A stretch of DNA of 64,000 nt, taken from contig NC_083387.1 in assembly GCF_031755915.1 (NCBI RefSeq), positions 18,559,001 through 18,623,000 on the forward strand, given 5' to 3'. Of this stretch, positions 35,201-45,725 are shown piece by piece. This DNA is from Ziziphus jujuba. Taxonomy: Eukaryota > Streptophyta > Magnoliopsida > Rosales > Rhamnaceae. The notes beneath the pieces were generated by a model. That model was not told the origin of the DNA. It did not search any database and worked only from the letters and a program-made list of their open reading frames with translations. A program made the translations under genes and the position numbers. Each line of letters begins with the position of its first letter. Position 1 is the first letter of the stretch.

Positions 35201-35727
35201 TTATAAAATAAATAAATAAGAAAGAAATAAAAAAGAAATGTAAACGAAATTTTGGTTGGTAACCTGCAAGCACAAGGAGTTATATCAACTCCCCTTTCAT
35301 CCTTCATCACCTTGCCATCACAAGCAGGCATTTGACATGAAGAACCTTTGGCTCCAGCCATCTGCGGATGAGTCACATCTGAATCAATCACCTTGTCCAT
35401 AAGATGAGCTCGTGTTACGCTATTGAATCCGCCGGTAAATAGTGAGTTGGAAACATATTGTTCTTCGGCTTTCACAGCGACAGATGATTCCATAGGCTGA
35501 TTGTCCGGCGTAGGAGGAATGTGAACCGTGTAGTTCATGTAATCTCCCGATATTTCTCCGGACATGTCAAGATCTTCTCTTGAAAGACTAACATACCGAC
35601 CGCTTGAAGTTCTTCTTGCGAATTTAACCGTTTGCCCGCTGGAACCACGATTGCTCTGCGAGTTATTGCTAGAACTCCCAGCACCACGAATGGCCTTCTT
35701 AGACGGTTGGTTGGTCAATGATGCCAT
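29245..35727 (-). CDS. CSLD4: Cellulose synthase-like D protein (CSLD4-like)
   Basis: Six exons on the minus strand: 35727-35264, 35166-34768, 33896-33092, 31743-31339, 30873-30524 and 30208-29245. They splice through GT-AG introns to 1128 codons plus stop, normal for CSLD (about 1,110-1,150). CSLD proteins are multi-pass Golgi/plasma-membrane family-2 glycosyltransferases that make cell-wall beta-glucan in tip-growing cells. A RING-like zinc domain has cysteines at 131, 136, 152, 154, 159, 162, 173 and 176. Catalytic residues are DDG near 412-414, DCD at 628-630, TED at 828-830 and QVLRW at 868-872. Two membrane helices lie around 290-335 and about six after 880. The C-terminus is GGGFQFP. 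The N-terminal wording ([19 protein letters not shown]) matches the CSLD1/CSLD4 pollen clade best; the exact ortholog is inferred. I saw no frameshift or premature stop. Confidence 0.96.
32470..32489. repeat. (AC)n microsatellite in CSLD intron 3
   Basis: About ten AC dinucleotides within the 1348-bp third intron (31744-33091). Other introns: 35167-35263, 33897-34767, 30874-31338 and 30209-30523. The introns carry no open frame or mobile element that I can recognise. Confidence 0.9.
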
Positions 35728-36350
35728 TGTCTAACAATATTCCTTTTCTCTTTTTGTTAGAATTTTACTTTTATTTCTTTCAAAGGAATGCTTCTTCTCC
35801 CCTAAAGATCAAATTTGCATGGAAACATATTCACCATATAGACCCACCCATGATCATTGCGTGAAAAAAGTACTTGACAGATACCCAGATGGGAAGACTG
35901 CCATATTAGTTGGGTCATTGTTATCTCCACTCTCTAACTTTGGTAAACATATCCGAAGGTAGAAGTTTTGATTGGATAGAACGAAAGAGAAAGAGATAGA
36001 GATAGAGAAATTAAGAGAGAGAAAAATGGAAAGAGGTAATAAGAAAGATGGCAGGTAGAAGATTGGATTCACGGTGAGAGACCGAGTCATTCAAAATAAA
36101 CAATGGCTGTTTTTAGGATGCAATGTTACGGGTTTCAAGGAGAGTGTTTGTGGATCGAGTTGAAGTGCAATGGGAGACTGTTTAATACGTCCATATTAAT
36201 GGCAGATATCATATTTAACTAACATTCAATTGCTCGGTTACAAACGCATATACATAGATTTCTCTCTCTCTCTCTCTCTCTCTCTTTTAATATTCTTTTT
36301 GTATTTTTTTTTTTGCTCTTTTTGTGTGTGTATATATATATATATATACA
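35728..36350 (-). promoter_or_regulatory. Upstream region of the CSLD gene
   Basis: About 620 bp between the ATG and the Helitron end. A TATA-like CTATATGG on the minus strand (plus 35834-35841) lies about 110 bp before the ATG. A strand-asymmetric GA-rich tract (plus 35983-36028, CT-rich on the gene strand) and a (CT)n microsatellite at 36261-36284 lie further upstream, with a TA run at 36331-36348. CT-rich tracts near transcription starts are common in plant promoters. The start site is not determined. Confidence 0.4.
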
Positions 36351-36361
36351 TTAGATATATA

Positions 36362-36378
36362 CCTGTGCGATGCACGGC
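36362..36378 (-). other. Helitron 3' terminal hairpin
   Basis: CCTGTGCGATGCACGGC on the plus strand forms a 6-bp stem (one G-T wobble) around the loop GAT. On the minus strand it is followed by an AT-rich spacer and CTAA. Confidence 0.75.
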
Positions 36379-36582
36379 ATATACAATTGTCATACATTAT
36401 TTTGATAATAAATTATAAAAAAGAATTATAATCAAATCATATATAAAGCATCATAAGAACAATAGTAAACCAAAACTTTCAATTTAACATAATTAATCCA
36501 AATTTTGAAAAACTTCTTTAAAGACCATATTAGTGGTTGAATTTGTAGGTTCTTCATCTTTATCACAAATTAATATTTTCAA

Positions 36583-36903
36583 TCATTTTCTATTTGTAAC
36601 TCTGGAGACTACAATATATAACTGTCCATGACTGAAAACTGATTTTTTAAGATAAAGTTTGACATGTGAAAAAGATCGACCTTGGCTCTTATTAATAGTC
36701 ATAGCATATGATACAACCAAATGATATTGTCTTCTTTGAAACTTAAAAGGTAACCTTGGGTTCAATGGAGTTAAAGTCATTCTTAAAATAAAAATTTTAA
36801 ACTCGACATTGCTTCTTGAAATAACTTTTCCTTCGAGAATATGATTGTCAAGCCTTCTAATGACGAATCTAATCCCATTGCACAACCCGAAAATGATCAA
36901 CAT
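36583..36903 (-). pseudogene. Helitron PIF1-like helicase C-terminus, copy 1
   Basis: 106 codons with LCNGIRFVIRRLDNHILEGK, PFKFQRRQYHLVVSYAMTIN, then KSQGRSFSHVKLYL and VVSRVTNRK. These are the last helicase motifs of plant Helitron RepHel proteins, which unwind DNA for rolling-circle transposition. The Rep nuclease domain and most helicase motifs are missing, so this is a fragment. INKSQG and VSRV are intact. Confidence 0.88.
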
Positions 36904-37125
36904 TCTTCATTATGATGATTTGCAATCTAAATATGCACCATACATTATTTTGATAATAAATTGTAAAAAAGTATTATAATCAAATCATATATAAAGCATC
37001 ATAAATATTAAACCAAAACTTTCAATTTAACATAATTAATCCAAATTTTGAAAAACTTCTTTAAAGACCACATTAGTGGTTGAATTTGTAGGTTCTCCAT
37101 CTTTATCACAAATTAATATCTTCAA

Positions 37126-37470
37126 TCATTTTCTATTTGTAACTTTGGAGACTGCAACATATAACTGTCTATGACTGAAAACTGGTTTTTTAAGATAATG
37201 TCTGATATGTGAAATAGATCGACCTTGCCTCTTATTAATAGTCATAGCATATGATAAAACCAAAGGATATTGTCTTCTTTGAAACTTAAAAGGCAACCTT
37301 GGATTCAATGGAGTTAAAGTCATTTTTGGAATAAAAACTTTAAACTTGGCATTGCTTCTTGAAATAACTTTTCCTTCGAGAACATGATTGTCAAGTCTTG
37401 TAATGACCAATCTCATCCCATTGCACAACCTCGAAGAATGATCAACATTCTTCATTATGATGATTTGCAA
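37126..37470 (-). pseudogene. Helitron PIF1-like helicase C-terminus, copy 2
   Basis: 114 codons, a near-copy of 36583-36903 with a few changes (INKRQG for INKSQG, VSKV for VSRV). It starts a little further upstream (MQIIIMKNVDHSSRLCNGMR). It lies in the second unit of the 548-bp tandem duplication. Both changes hit conserved helicase residues, so it is unlikely to work. Confidence 0.87.
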
Positions 37471-38149
37471 TCTAAATATACAACTTTTCCTTCAAAAATG
37501 TTTATTGTACCATGAATCATTCCTCCCTATAAATATTTATTAAGCTTTTTAGACCTTATACAAAAGAAGAGATACATAATATTATAATATTATTATAGTA
37601 TTATATATAATATTATATATATATATATAATAGTATATTGTACAATGTATATAATAATAAGTACAATTATAATAATAATAATATATTTTATATAGTATAT
37701 TATATACACATGCACAATATTATATATTCTATTATATATATGTATGTAATATTATATTGTATAATATAAACACATAATAGTAATAATAATAATATCAATA
37801 ACATGTAATGAAAACTAAAAAAAAAAAAAATGCTCATCCATTAACACCATTTCAATTTACTAATTTATAATTCGTTATCAAAGCATAGGAGCTTCCAAAG
37901 TCTTAGGACACTAATTTTGAATGTCCACTAAGTTTTGATAGCATTGATATGGTTGATAAAATCGATCTACCTGGACATGTTCTCCAAAATAAAATAAAAG
38001 TTTTATTGATAATAAGTATATTTGGATTTTTTTTTTCAATGTATATTATAAAGGTTTGTTAAAAACTAAAAATTTGATGTCGATATATTTTGTTAAAAAC
38101 TAAAAATTTGATATCAATATATAATACTCTCCAATCATGAAATTTAAAT

Positions 38150-38490
38150 TCAAATATTATACGTCAAAGTGCTTATTAGCAGACATTATTAAAATATATA
38201 TTAGGCCGTCTAACATTGGGCCATATATATGTATAATTGCGTCTTAATATATATGTATACTAAGTAGACCATAATTAGGCCATAAATATATATTTGGTAA
38301 ATAAGATAAAATAAAAAAATATTTATTTTCAATTAATCTCAAAATTATCACCATGCGTAATTTTATCAATTGTTTGATAGTTATGGATATTTATATGAAA
38401 AACTAACCTTATGTATATTTGGCTATATCCAGAAAATATAAGATAATGAATAATAAATAATAAGTAATAATAAATAAAATCTATATGATG
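38150..38490 (+). repeat. Diverged direct repeat, copy 1 (partner 40780-41255)
   Basis: Shares with 40780-41255 the run ATTAGGCC..., ATATATGTATACTAA, AATTAGGCCATAAATATATA, TTTGGTAAATAA, ATCAATTGTTTGATAGTTAT and GATAATGAATAATAAATAAT, in the same order and orientation. Copy 2 has an extra 100 bp or so of TA-rich sequence at its start. A third partial piece of the end lies at 41262-41375. Confidence 0.75.
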
Positions 38491-38539
38491 TATAAAATAT
38501 TTATAAAATGGTTATTTCATCTTCTTCATATGCTTCTTG

Positions 38540-39430
38540 ACCAATATAGAAGCTTAATTGATTTTCATTCTTCTATGACATTTTAATAAGGAAAAAAAAA
38601 AACAAAAAAAGTAACTATTATATGTTTGGAGAAATCTATGTATCAATAAATTAATGTGATAAACAATGCTTACAAATCAAATAATCATGGAAAGAGATTA
38701 TTTTGTTGGTAAATTGATATTTATCCTCAAGTAAAATAATTAAAATTTAAATAGTTTTAGGGTTACTTAAATAGGCCAACATTTTCTTTATTTGTAGTTA
38801 ATTTTTATTTTTATTTTTTATATTTTTAGAAAATTTTCCATTCTAACAGGGAACAAAAATAAAAAGAAGAAAGAAACAATTATTATTATTTTTTTCAGTA
38901 GAAAATCATTGCTCTTTTTTCCTTATTAACCATTAAATTATTTTTTTTTTAATTTTTTCTTTCTTCTTTGAAGCGCGCGGCGCAGGCCCCCCCCTTTCTT
39001 TTTTTAAATGATTCTCTACCCCTTATTTTCAGCATAGTTGACCAAAATTTATTTCCTTTATATGAGGCATAATATGAAAGCTTAATTGATTTTGATTCTT
39101 CTATGACATCTTAATAACGAAAAAATAAAAAAGTAAAAAAATCAATAATTGTACCTATTATATATTTGAAGAAGTTTATATGTCAATAAATTTATTTGAT
39201 AAATAATGCCTAAAAATTAAATAATCATGGAAAGAGTTTATTTCTATTGTAAATTGATATTTATCCTCAAGTAAAATAATTAAAATTTATATCGTTTTAG
39301 AGTTAATTAAATACGTCAATATTTGCCTTATTAGTAGTTAATTTCCTTACTTTATTTTTATTTTTATTTTTTATATTTTCCGAAAATTTTCTATTCTAAT
39401 AGGGAAGGAAAATAAAAAGAAGAAAAAAAC
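38540..39430 (+). repeat. Direct duplication, copies 38540-38885 and 39065-39430
   Basis: Both copies contain AAGCTTAATTGATTTT, ATTCTTCTATGACAT, TAATCATGGAAAGAG, AAATTGATATTTATCCTCAA and GTAAAATAATTAAAATTTA in order, about 520-530 bp apart. The sequence between them includes a GC-rich islet at 38973-38993. ATGATTCTCTACCCC at 39007 recurs as ACGATTCTCTACCCC at 39464. Confidence 0.8.
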
Positions 39431-40389
39431 ATATAAAAAAGGGATTTTTTTTTCTTTTTAAAACGATTCTCTACCCCTTTTTTGGTTACTTATAAAAAGA
39501 AAGGATTTTGTTTTTCTTCTTTGGAACTTGTACAAATGGTTTTTCAAAAGCTAAGATTAATTTTATTAGCTTATGTATTATATTAATTTATAATTGGTAT
39601 AATTGGTTTTATGAAAGTCTAATTTTTCTTTTCTTTTGCTAAGAAAAGACCAGGTAATTTACCATATATGCAAAAAATTAAATAAGTTTATAAATTGCTG
39701 GAGAATTAATTCCATTAGTGAGGCCATAAATTTATGAACAGCCTGACTTGACCCTTATTTATTGTTTCATGCACTTTTGTTTCCTTTTGCAGTGAAGTTA
39801 TTTTTTCACATCAAAATTGTGTTTATGCTTCACTCCAACACACACCCATTTAAACAATTAAATGTGGAGATAGCTTAATTTTCATACTAATCACTTAAAT
39901 TAAAATATGGAACAGAAATATGGAAACTTATTATTATTATATGATTATTATTTGGGTTAAAAAAAACATATGTAACTTTACTTGAAAAGACCATCATATT
40001 CATAATTGTAATTATAAAAATTATGACCATGGACGCCACTTAAATTAATAGAGGGAAATTATGCTAAAACAACAAAAACCAATATTATTTTTCAATAACA
40101 AAAATGAATGTTGAGAATAATTATATTAATCAACCCCAAAAATAAAAATATTGTCTTCTTAAAAAAACCATATTGTAATTTATACTAACTAAAATAAAAA
40201 CATTATTTTATTTCAATCCCAATTAAAAAAAAAAAGCATAATAAGGAAAAAAAATAACTATAATATGTAGGACCAACGCTTAATCTTCGTAAGTTGCTTA
40301 TTGTTCAATGAAGTTGTCCTAAAGTCAGGGAATTCCAGCACCATTTGATTGCTAAAACGATCGTATCGCTCTTTTTTGCATGCCGTCGG

Positions 40390-40638
40390 TCAGAATAGTC
40401 TCTTGCGTCTTCTCTTTTTTATTTTTTTCTTATCCATCATCTTAAAAAAATGGATAGACAAAGGTGAATCAATAATCAAGGATTCTTTTTCAGAAGCATT
40501 TTTTTCTTTTTGAAGAGTTTCTACATCATATCTTGATTTAGAATCATCAATTTCTTCCAAAAATTCATAGCATGGCTCACGTATATGCTTATGATTAACA
40601 TGATCATGTTTAGAATCCATAAAAAAAAAAAATTGCAA
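40390..40638 (-). CDS. Short open frame of unknown identity
   Basis: 82 codons, or 77 from the second methionine (MDSKHDHVNHKHIREPCYEF) at about 40620. The middle is acidic and the C-terminus strongly basic (KKKIKKRRRKRLF), like a nuclear localisation signal. I recognise no family. An AAACCCTAAAA telobox-like site lies about 45-55 bp upstream. It could be a gene fragment or chance, since nothing else supports expression. Confidence 0.2.
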   Translation of the reverse strand: MQFFFFMDSKHDHVNHKHIREPCYEFLEEIDDSKSRYDVETLQKEKNASEKESLIIDSPLSIHFFKMMDKKKIKKRRRKRLF

Positions 40639-42152
40639 TTAAAGAATAAAAACAAAAAAAAGCCTTAAACCCTAAAACATAAATATGAGAGAAATAAAAA
40701 ACAAACAAACTATTGAATATCAAAATTTTAAATAATAAGAAGGTGGCACTTACTAATTTATAGCCAAATATGTTTAACTTATTTGGTAAATAAAATATTA
40801 AATTTCAAAGTGCATCTTAGTAGACAATATTAAAATATATATTAGGCCATGATTCCTTTATAAAATATATGTATATATTTAGGCCATATTTCGAGTATAA
40901 TATATATTAGGCTATCTAATATTAGACCATATATATACCTAATTCCCTTATAATATATGTAAATATATTAAGCCACGTATATGTATAATTCCATTATAAT
41001 ATATATGTATACTAATTAGGTCATAATTAGGCCATAAATATATATTTGGTAAATAATATAAAATCAAATATTTTATCTATTTTCAAATTATTTTAAAATT
41101 ATTATTATATGTAATTTTATCAATTGTTTGATAGTTATGGATATTTATGTCAAAAATTAATTATATATATATATATATATATATTTGGTTACATTAATAA
41201 AAGGTAAGATAATGAATGATAAATAATAAGTAATAATAAATAAAATAAAAATATTTCAAAATTATTACCATATATATTCTTATTCATTTTTTGATAGTTA
41301 TGGATATATATATCAAAATTTTATTTTATACATATTTGGTTGTATCCATAAAAGGTAAGATAATGAATAATAAATTAAAAAAAAAAGCTTTTGGAGAAAA
41401 TTAAAAAGACGCATACACTTCTTCTTTTATATATTTTATAGATATATATGAAGTTAGTGACTTTTACTAATTTAAAGATTTTTATATGCTAGAGCTAAGG
41501 GTTATTTTATCCCATTTAAGATTGTAGTTTTGAGTTCAAATATTAATTGTCATTTTATTAAATGGTCAGACCTTTTAAAACTAAAGCACCTCTAATTAAT
41601 TAGATGGAGAATTCTTGATACTAGATTTACTAATATAGAGGAATTCTATTATTAGGATATCTTTATTGAAAAACTTCCAAGATATTACTTGTTAGCCTTT
41701 AAATTACATCAAAATAAGGGTAGCAATGGTCATGTTTCATGCTAACCTATTTTTTTAAAGTTATTAATTGTGTTAAGCTTTCTCAACCCTATATTCTTCC
41801 TCAATTAATTGATATGTTTAAAATAAAATATTATTATTACTATTATTTTATTATTTTTCATTATAAAATATTAAATTCTATATTTATTTATCCTTATTTT
41901 TAATTTTTATGATTGTGAAAAAAGCTTAACACTTACAAATCAATGTTTCATTTATACTTTATTAGAAGTATATGAGCTACTTAAAATAGTGATTCTACTC
42001 ATTCAAGACAGTACAACCTTTAATTACAATTTTTTGGAACCAGAAAATACTCTTTGATTTCAATTATATCTTGAGAAAAAGGTTCTTAAGATATTTTTAT
42101 AGATGCACTCAATTAACTGAGTTGTTTACATACCCAAGTTACGGATCAAACC

Positions 42153-42764
42153 TGATACCAACCTAGGTAGACTTGCTCGTAAACCCGTATTATATTAATT
42201 TGGATCTTAATTATATTTAGACTCTAATGGAAACTTTAACCCCTAATCAACTTATGCTCAGAAATCTTGGTATATGATGAAGACACCATAATAAGTGATG
42301 GATATCCTATTGATAAGTCAAACTAAAACACTTAATTTCTATTAAGTGTATTAGGTGTTCAAAGAGAACCAAAAGAAAAAAAAAAAACTTTCTCACAAAT
42401 ATATTTTCTGTATGAATAATGTACTGAATACTTTTGAGATAATAGTCCTTAAATAGGTTGGGGAGACAACATAAAAACACTAAAACTCCATAGAGAAACC
42501 GGCCGTAGATTTAGGAAACTTAGTGTGGCCGAAATTCTCCTCATTTTTTGATCTAATTTAGATTAATTAATTCCTTAATTTTGAAATAGGAATTAATTAA
42601 TTTACAATTGAAATAATAAATTATCAACCTTCCTAAAATGATTTTTCTAGCAAATAAATAAATAAAAATCAAAATAGAAGACTAATTTCCTAAAACAAAA
42701 GTCAAATTTCAGATTAGGAAACTAGTTGACTAGTTTTACAACTAAGTTGTCTTTATCCCATCAC
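42153..42764 (-). repeat. LTR-alpha of gypsy G, left part, split by copia D
   Basis: Starts TGATACCAACC in minus orientation and continues at 48258 after copia D. The sequence to its left is not a primer site, so this is the outer end of element G's 3' LTR. Bases 42760-42764 (ATCAC) are the left target duplication of copia D. Confidence 0.9.
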
Positions 42765-43503
42765 TGTTAGAGAATCATGGCAAGTGTTAGCAATGAAACA
42801 TGCAAAACCGAGACCAAGGCAAGGTAAAAGTTGAAATGCCTTGGCCGAAATCATTAACCTAGTTTGTTTCATATTTGGTTTGTATTTTAATTCTAGCAAA
42901 TTGTGTAATCTAGGCTAGATAAGTTGGTGCACAAAGACACCAAAATATGTTGTTTAAAGTATACTAGCCAAAGTAGGGTTTAAGAAAAACCAAGCACCTA
43001 GATGACATGGAAAGCACCTTGGTGACAAGGATGGTGACATGGAAGCTACTTGGTGACATGGAGCTTTACCATTCGGCCTTTCTCTCAACCAATGCATGGA
43101 AGGACATGTGTCATCAGGCATGAGGACTACTTCACCATGAAGCAACTAATGAGGCAGCAACACTTGTCAACCAACCATGATGCATGTGGCAAAGTTACTT
43201 TACACATGTGGTTTTGCTTCACCATGAAACACTTGTTTGTATTGGTCCTTAAAACTGGTCATGGTGTGCTTTCACACCTATTTTGTATGCTATAAATATG
43301 TATTACAGTTCAATGAATGAATATATTGAATTTTGGAGAAATATACCTTAGTTTCCATTTGAAACCAAGAGAACACTGAAACCGGCCTTGTTACAAATTT
43401 TCAGCAGCTTACTACATCAAAACCGAGATACACCTTCACTCCAAATCAATTTCAATCCTTCATACCTTGTTTTCTTTTGATTAACCTTGCCCTCATTCTT
43501 TCA
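42765..43503 (+). repeat. 5' LTR of copia D
   Basis: 739 bp, TGTTAGAGAATC...CATTCTTTCA. A TATA-like CTATAAATATG sits at 43291-43301, about where an LTR promoter would be. Confidence 0.95.
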
Positions 43504-43506
43504 AAT

Positions 43507-43519
43507 TGGTATCAGAGCC
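43507..43519 (+). other. Primer-binding site of copia D
   Basis: TGGTATCAGAGCC, complementary to initiator methionine tRNA, three bases after the LTR. Confidence 0.92.
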
Positions 43520-43580
43520 TGGTTTCAGCAATCCCTAAAAAAAAACCGATTCAAAACTCATAAAACACCAACCGGTTTAA

Positions 43581-44324
43581 ATGGCTTCCTCACATTTTTC
43601 AGCACCTTCACCTCCCATGTTAGATGGCAACAACTATCCTGTTTGGGCAATCAAAATGAGATCTTATCTTCAAGCTTATGACCTTTAGGAGCTTGTTGAA
43701 GTTGATTATGAGGTAGAACCATTGAGAGCAGGTGCTACTGTAAATCAAATCAAACTTCATAGTGAAGAAAATGCAAGACCTTACAAAACTCTCACAGCAA
43801 TACAAGCTGCTATGACCGATGACATCTTCACTAGAATTATGACTTGTACAACTCCTAGACAAGCATGGAAAAAGCTTCAATAGGAGTTCCAAGGAAGTAC
43901 AAGATCAAGACAGATGCAGCTGCTCAACCTTAGAAGAGAATTCAAAAATATGAAGATGTTGGAGCATGAAACCGTGAAGGAGTTTTCCAACAAACTTATG
44001 AAGATTGTCAACCAAATCCGGTTGCATGGTGAGTTTTTACCAGATCAAAGGATTGTTGAAAAGATCCTTATATGCCTTCTAGAGAATTATGAAGTAAAGA
44101 TCTTAACTTTGGAGGAGACAAGAGACCTTACACAACTCACAGTTTTCTGAATTGATCAATGCCTTGCAAGCCATGGAACAAAGGAGGAGTCTTTGGCTAC
44201 AAGGTGAATCAAGCTCGGCTGAAGTGCCCTTGTAGTAAATAATAAAGGAAAATCAATCCAGCAACCAAGGCCTTTCCAAAGGCAAAATAGAGGCAAGGAA
44301 ACAACAAACCAAAGAGAGAACAAG
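43581..44324 (+). pseudogene. Gag of copia D, broken
   Basis: ATG at 43581 (MASSHFSAPSPPMLDGNNYP). The Gag domain can be read to about 44220 (MQLLNLRREFKNMKMLEHET, then IVEKILICLLENYEVKILTL). TAG stops at about 43686 and 43881 replace residues that are open in copia C. A one-base shift near 44147 moves the reading to ELINALQAMEQRR. The zinc knuckles follow in the next entry. It is a relative of copia C Gag, but clearly a different family. Confidence 0.88.
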
Positions 44325-45725
44325 ATGACACATGGTCCTTGCATAATTTGCAAAAAGCAAGGACACACAGCTGAGATATGCTGGAGGAGACCGAATGCTC
44401 AATGCAAAATTTGCAAGCAATTCGGTCACATGGAAAGAGTTTACAGGCAAAGGAACCAAAGGAAAAAAGCTAGACATGTTCATGAACCCGAAGAGGCAAG
44501 TGGTGAGCATGTACATACCTTCACAGCAACTTGCAACCTTGCAAGCTCAATTAAAGACTCATGGATCTTGGATAGCGCGTGCACAAATCACATGTGCAAC
44601 AACCGGGACTTGTTTGTCAAGTTTAACCCAAGAATTGCAACAAAAATCAGGGCAACAAATGGAAAAATCATGGAGGCACAAGGAAAAGGAGATTTGGTCA
44701 TTAAAACACCAAAAGGTACAATTCAAATTACCAATGTTTTATTTGTACCAAATCTGTCCAAAAATTTACTTAGTGTGCCTCAACTTATGAAAAAAGGATA
44801 TACTTTGAAGTTCTTAGATAAATGTTGTGAAATATCTAAGGATGAAAAAATTGTATTATTTGTCCATATGAAAGATAATATCCTTGTAATTGATTTTAAT
44901 CAACTAAATCAAATGGCCATGAATACCAAAATCCATGAAGAATCAAAGCTATGGCATAGAAGGTTCGGCCACTACAACTATGCCACCATGAAGCAGATGC
45001 ATACTCAGCAAATTGTTGAGAACTTACCACAAATCCTTGGAGATGATGCTGTTTGCCAAACATGTCAACTTGGCAAAATCAAAAGACAACCATTTCCTTT
45101 GACTATAATCGGCAAGGCAAAGGAAAAATTACAATTGGTGCATTCGAATTTGTGTGAACCTATGAATGAAGTAACACATGCTGGGAGGAAGTATTTTATC
45201 GTCTTCATTGATGATTATTCAAGGAAGTGCTGGATCTACTTCCTCAAACAAAAGTCAGAAGCTGCAGCCATATTTGAAAAGTTCAAAACACTTGTTGAAA
45301 ATCAAGCACAAACAACCATCAAGGTAATTAGAACCTACAATGGTGGAGAGTACATATCCAAAACTTTCCAAGATATTTGCAAGACAGATGGCATCATACA
45401 TCAACTCACTACTCCATACACACCACAACAAAATGGAGTGAGTGAAAGGAAGAATAGAACAATCATGGAGATGTCAAGATGCTTACTGTTTGAGAAGTGC
45501 TTGCCGAAGAAATTTTGGGCCGAAGCAGCTAATACAAGTGTATACCTCCTAAACCAACTTCCAAGTAAGGCAATTGAAGCCAAAACACCAAATGAATTAT
45601 GGTATGGCTTTAAACCTTCAATTGCTCATTTAAAAGTCTTTGGAAGTATTTGTTACATGCATCTCCATGACTCCAAAAGAACCAAACTTGATAAGAAAGT
45701 AAGTATTGGTGTTCTTGTAGGCTAA
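44325..45725 (+). pseudogene. Zinc knuckles, protease and integrase of copia D
   Basis: An open stretch of 466 codons. Knuckle one, CIICKKQGHTAEIC, is intact; knuckle two ends in tyrosine instead of cysteine. The protease has WILDSACTNHM, with Ala in place of the Gly of DSG. Integrase has its HHCC zinc region (ending CQTCQLGK). Of the catalytic residues, the first Asp is Asn (HSNLCEPM) and the second is Tyr (RTYNGGEY); only the Glu in QQNGVSERKN remains. The integrase C-terminus (LPSKAIEAKTPNELWYGFKP) is present. The frame ends early at 45723. It is long and open, but catalytically dead. Confidence 0.9.

Larger units (their letters stand above)
36351..37485 (-). mobile_element. Helitron 3' end with helicase remnants
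   Basis: In minus orientation the element ends CTAA, with T as the next host base (36350). It is preceded by a short GC-rich hairpin (36362-36378) about 8-11 bases from the end, the standard Helitron 3' structure. Two copies of the RepHel helicase C-terminus lie just upstream, in the expected orientation. A 548-bp segment is duplicated in tandem: 36391-36938 and 36939-37485. The 5' TC end was not found, so the total length is unknown. Confidence 0.82.
37486..42152. other. Very AT-rich intergenic DNA, few features
   Basis: Mostly A/T homopolymers and TA-rich runs (37560-37800, 41164-41183). Segmental duplications are listed separately. Apart from a short, doubtful open frame at 40390-40638, no gene is seen. 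Upstream Helitron sequence may extend into this region, but no boundary can be placed. Confidence 0.5.

Noticed and set aside
43050..43295. 81-codon frames in both copia D LTRs
   Set aside because: His/Met-rich text in an LTR, with no start context or family.
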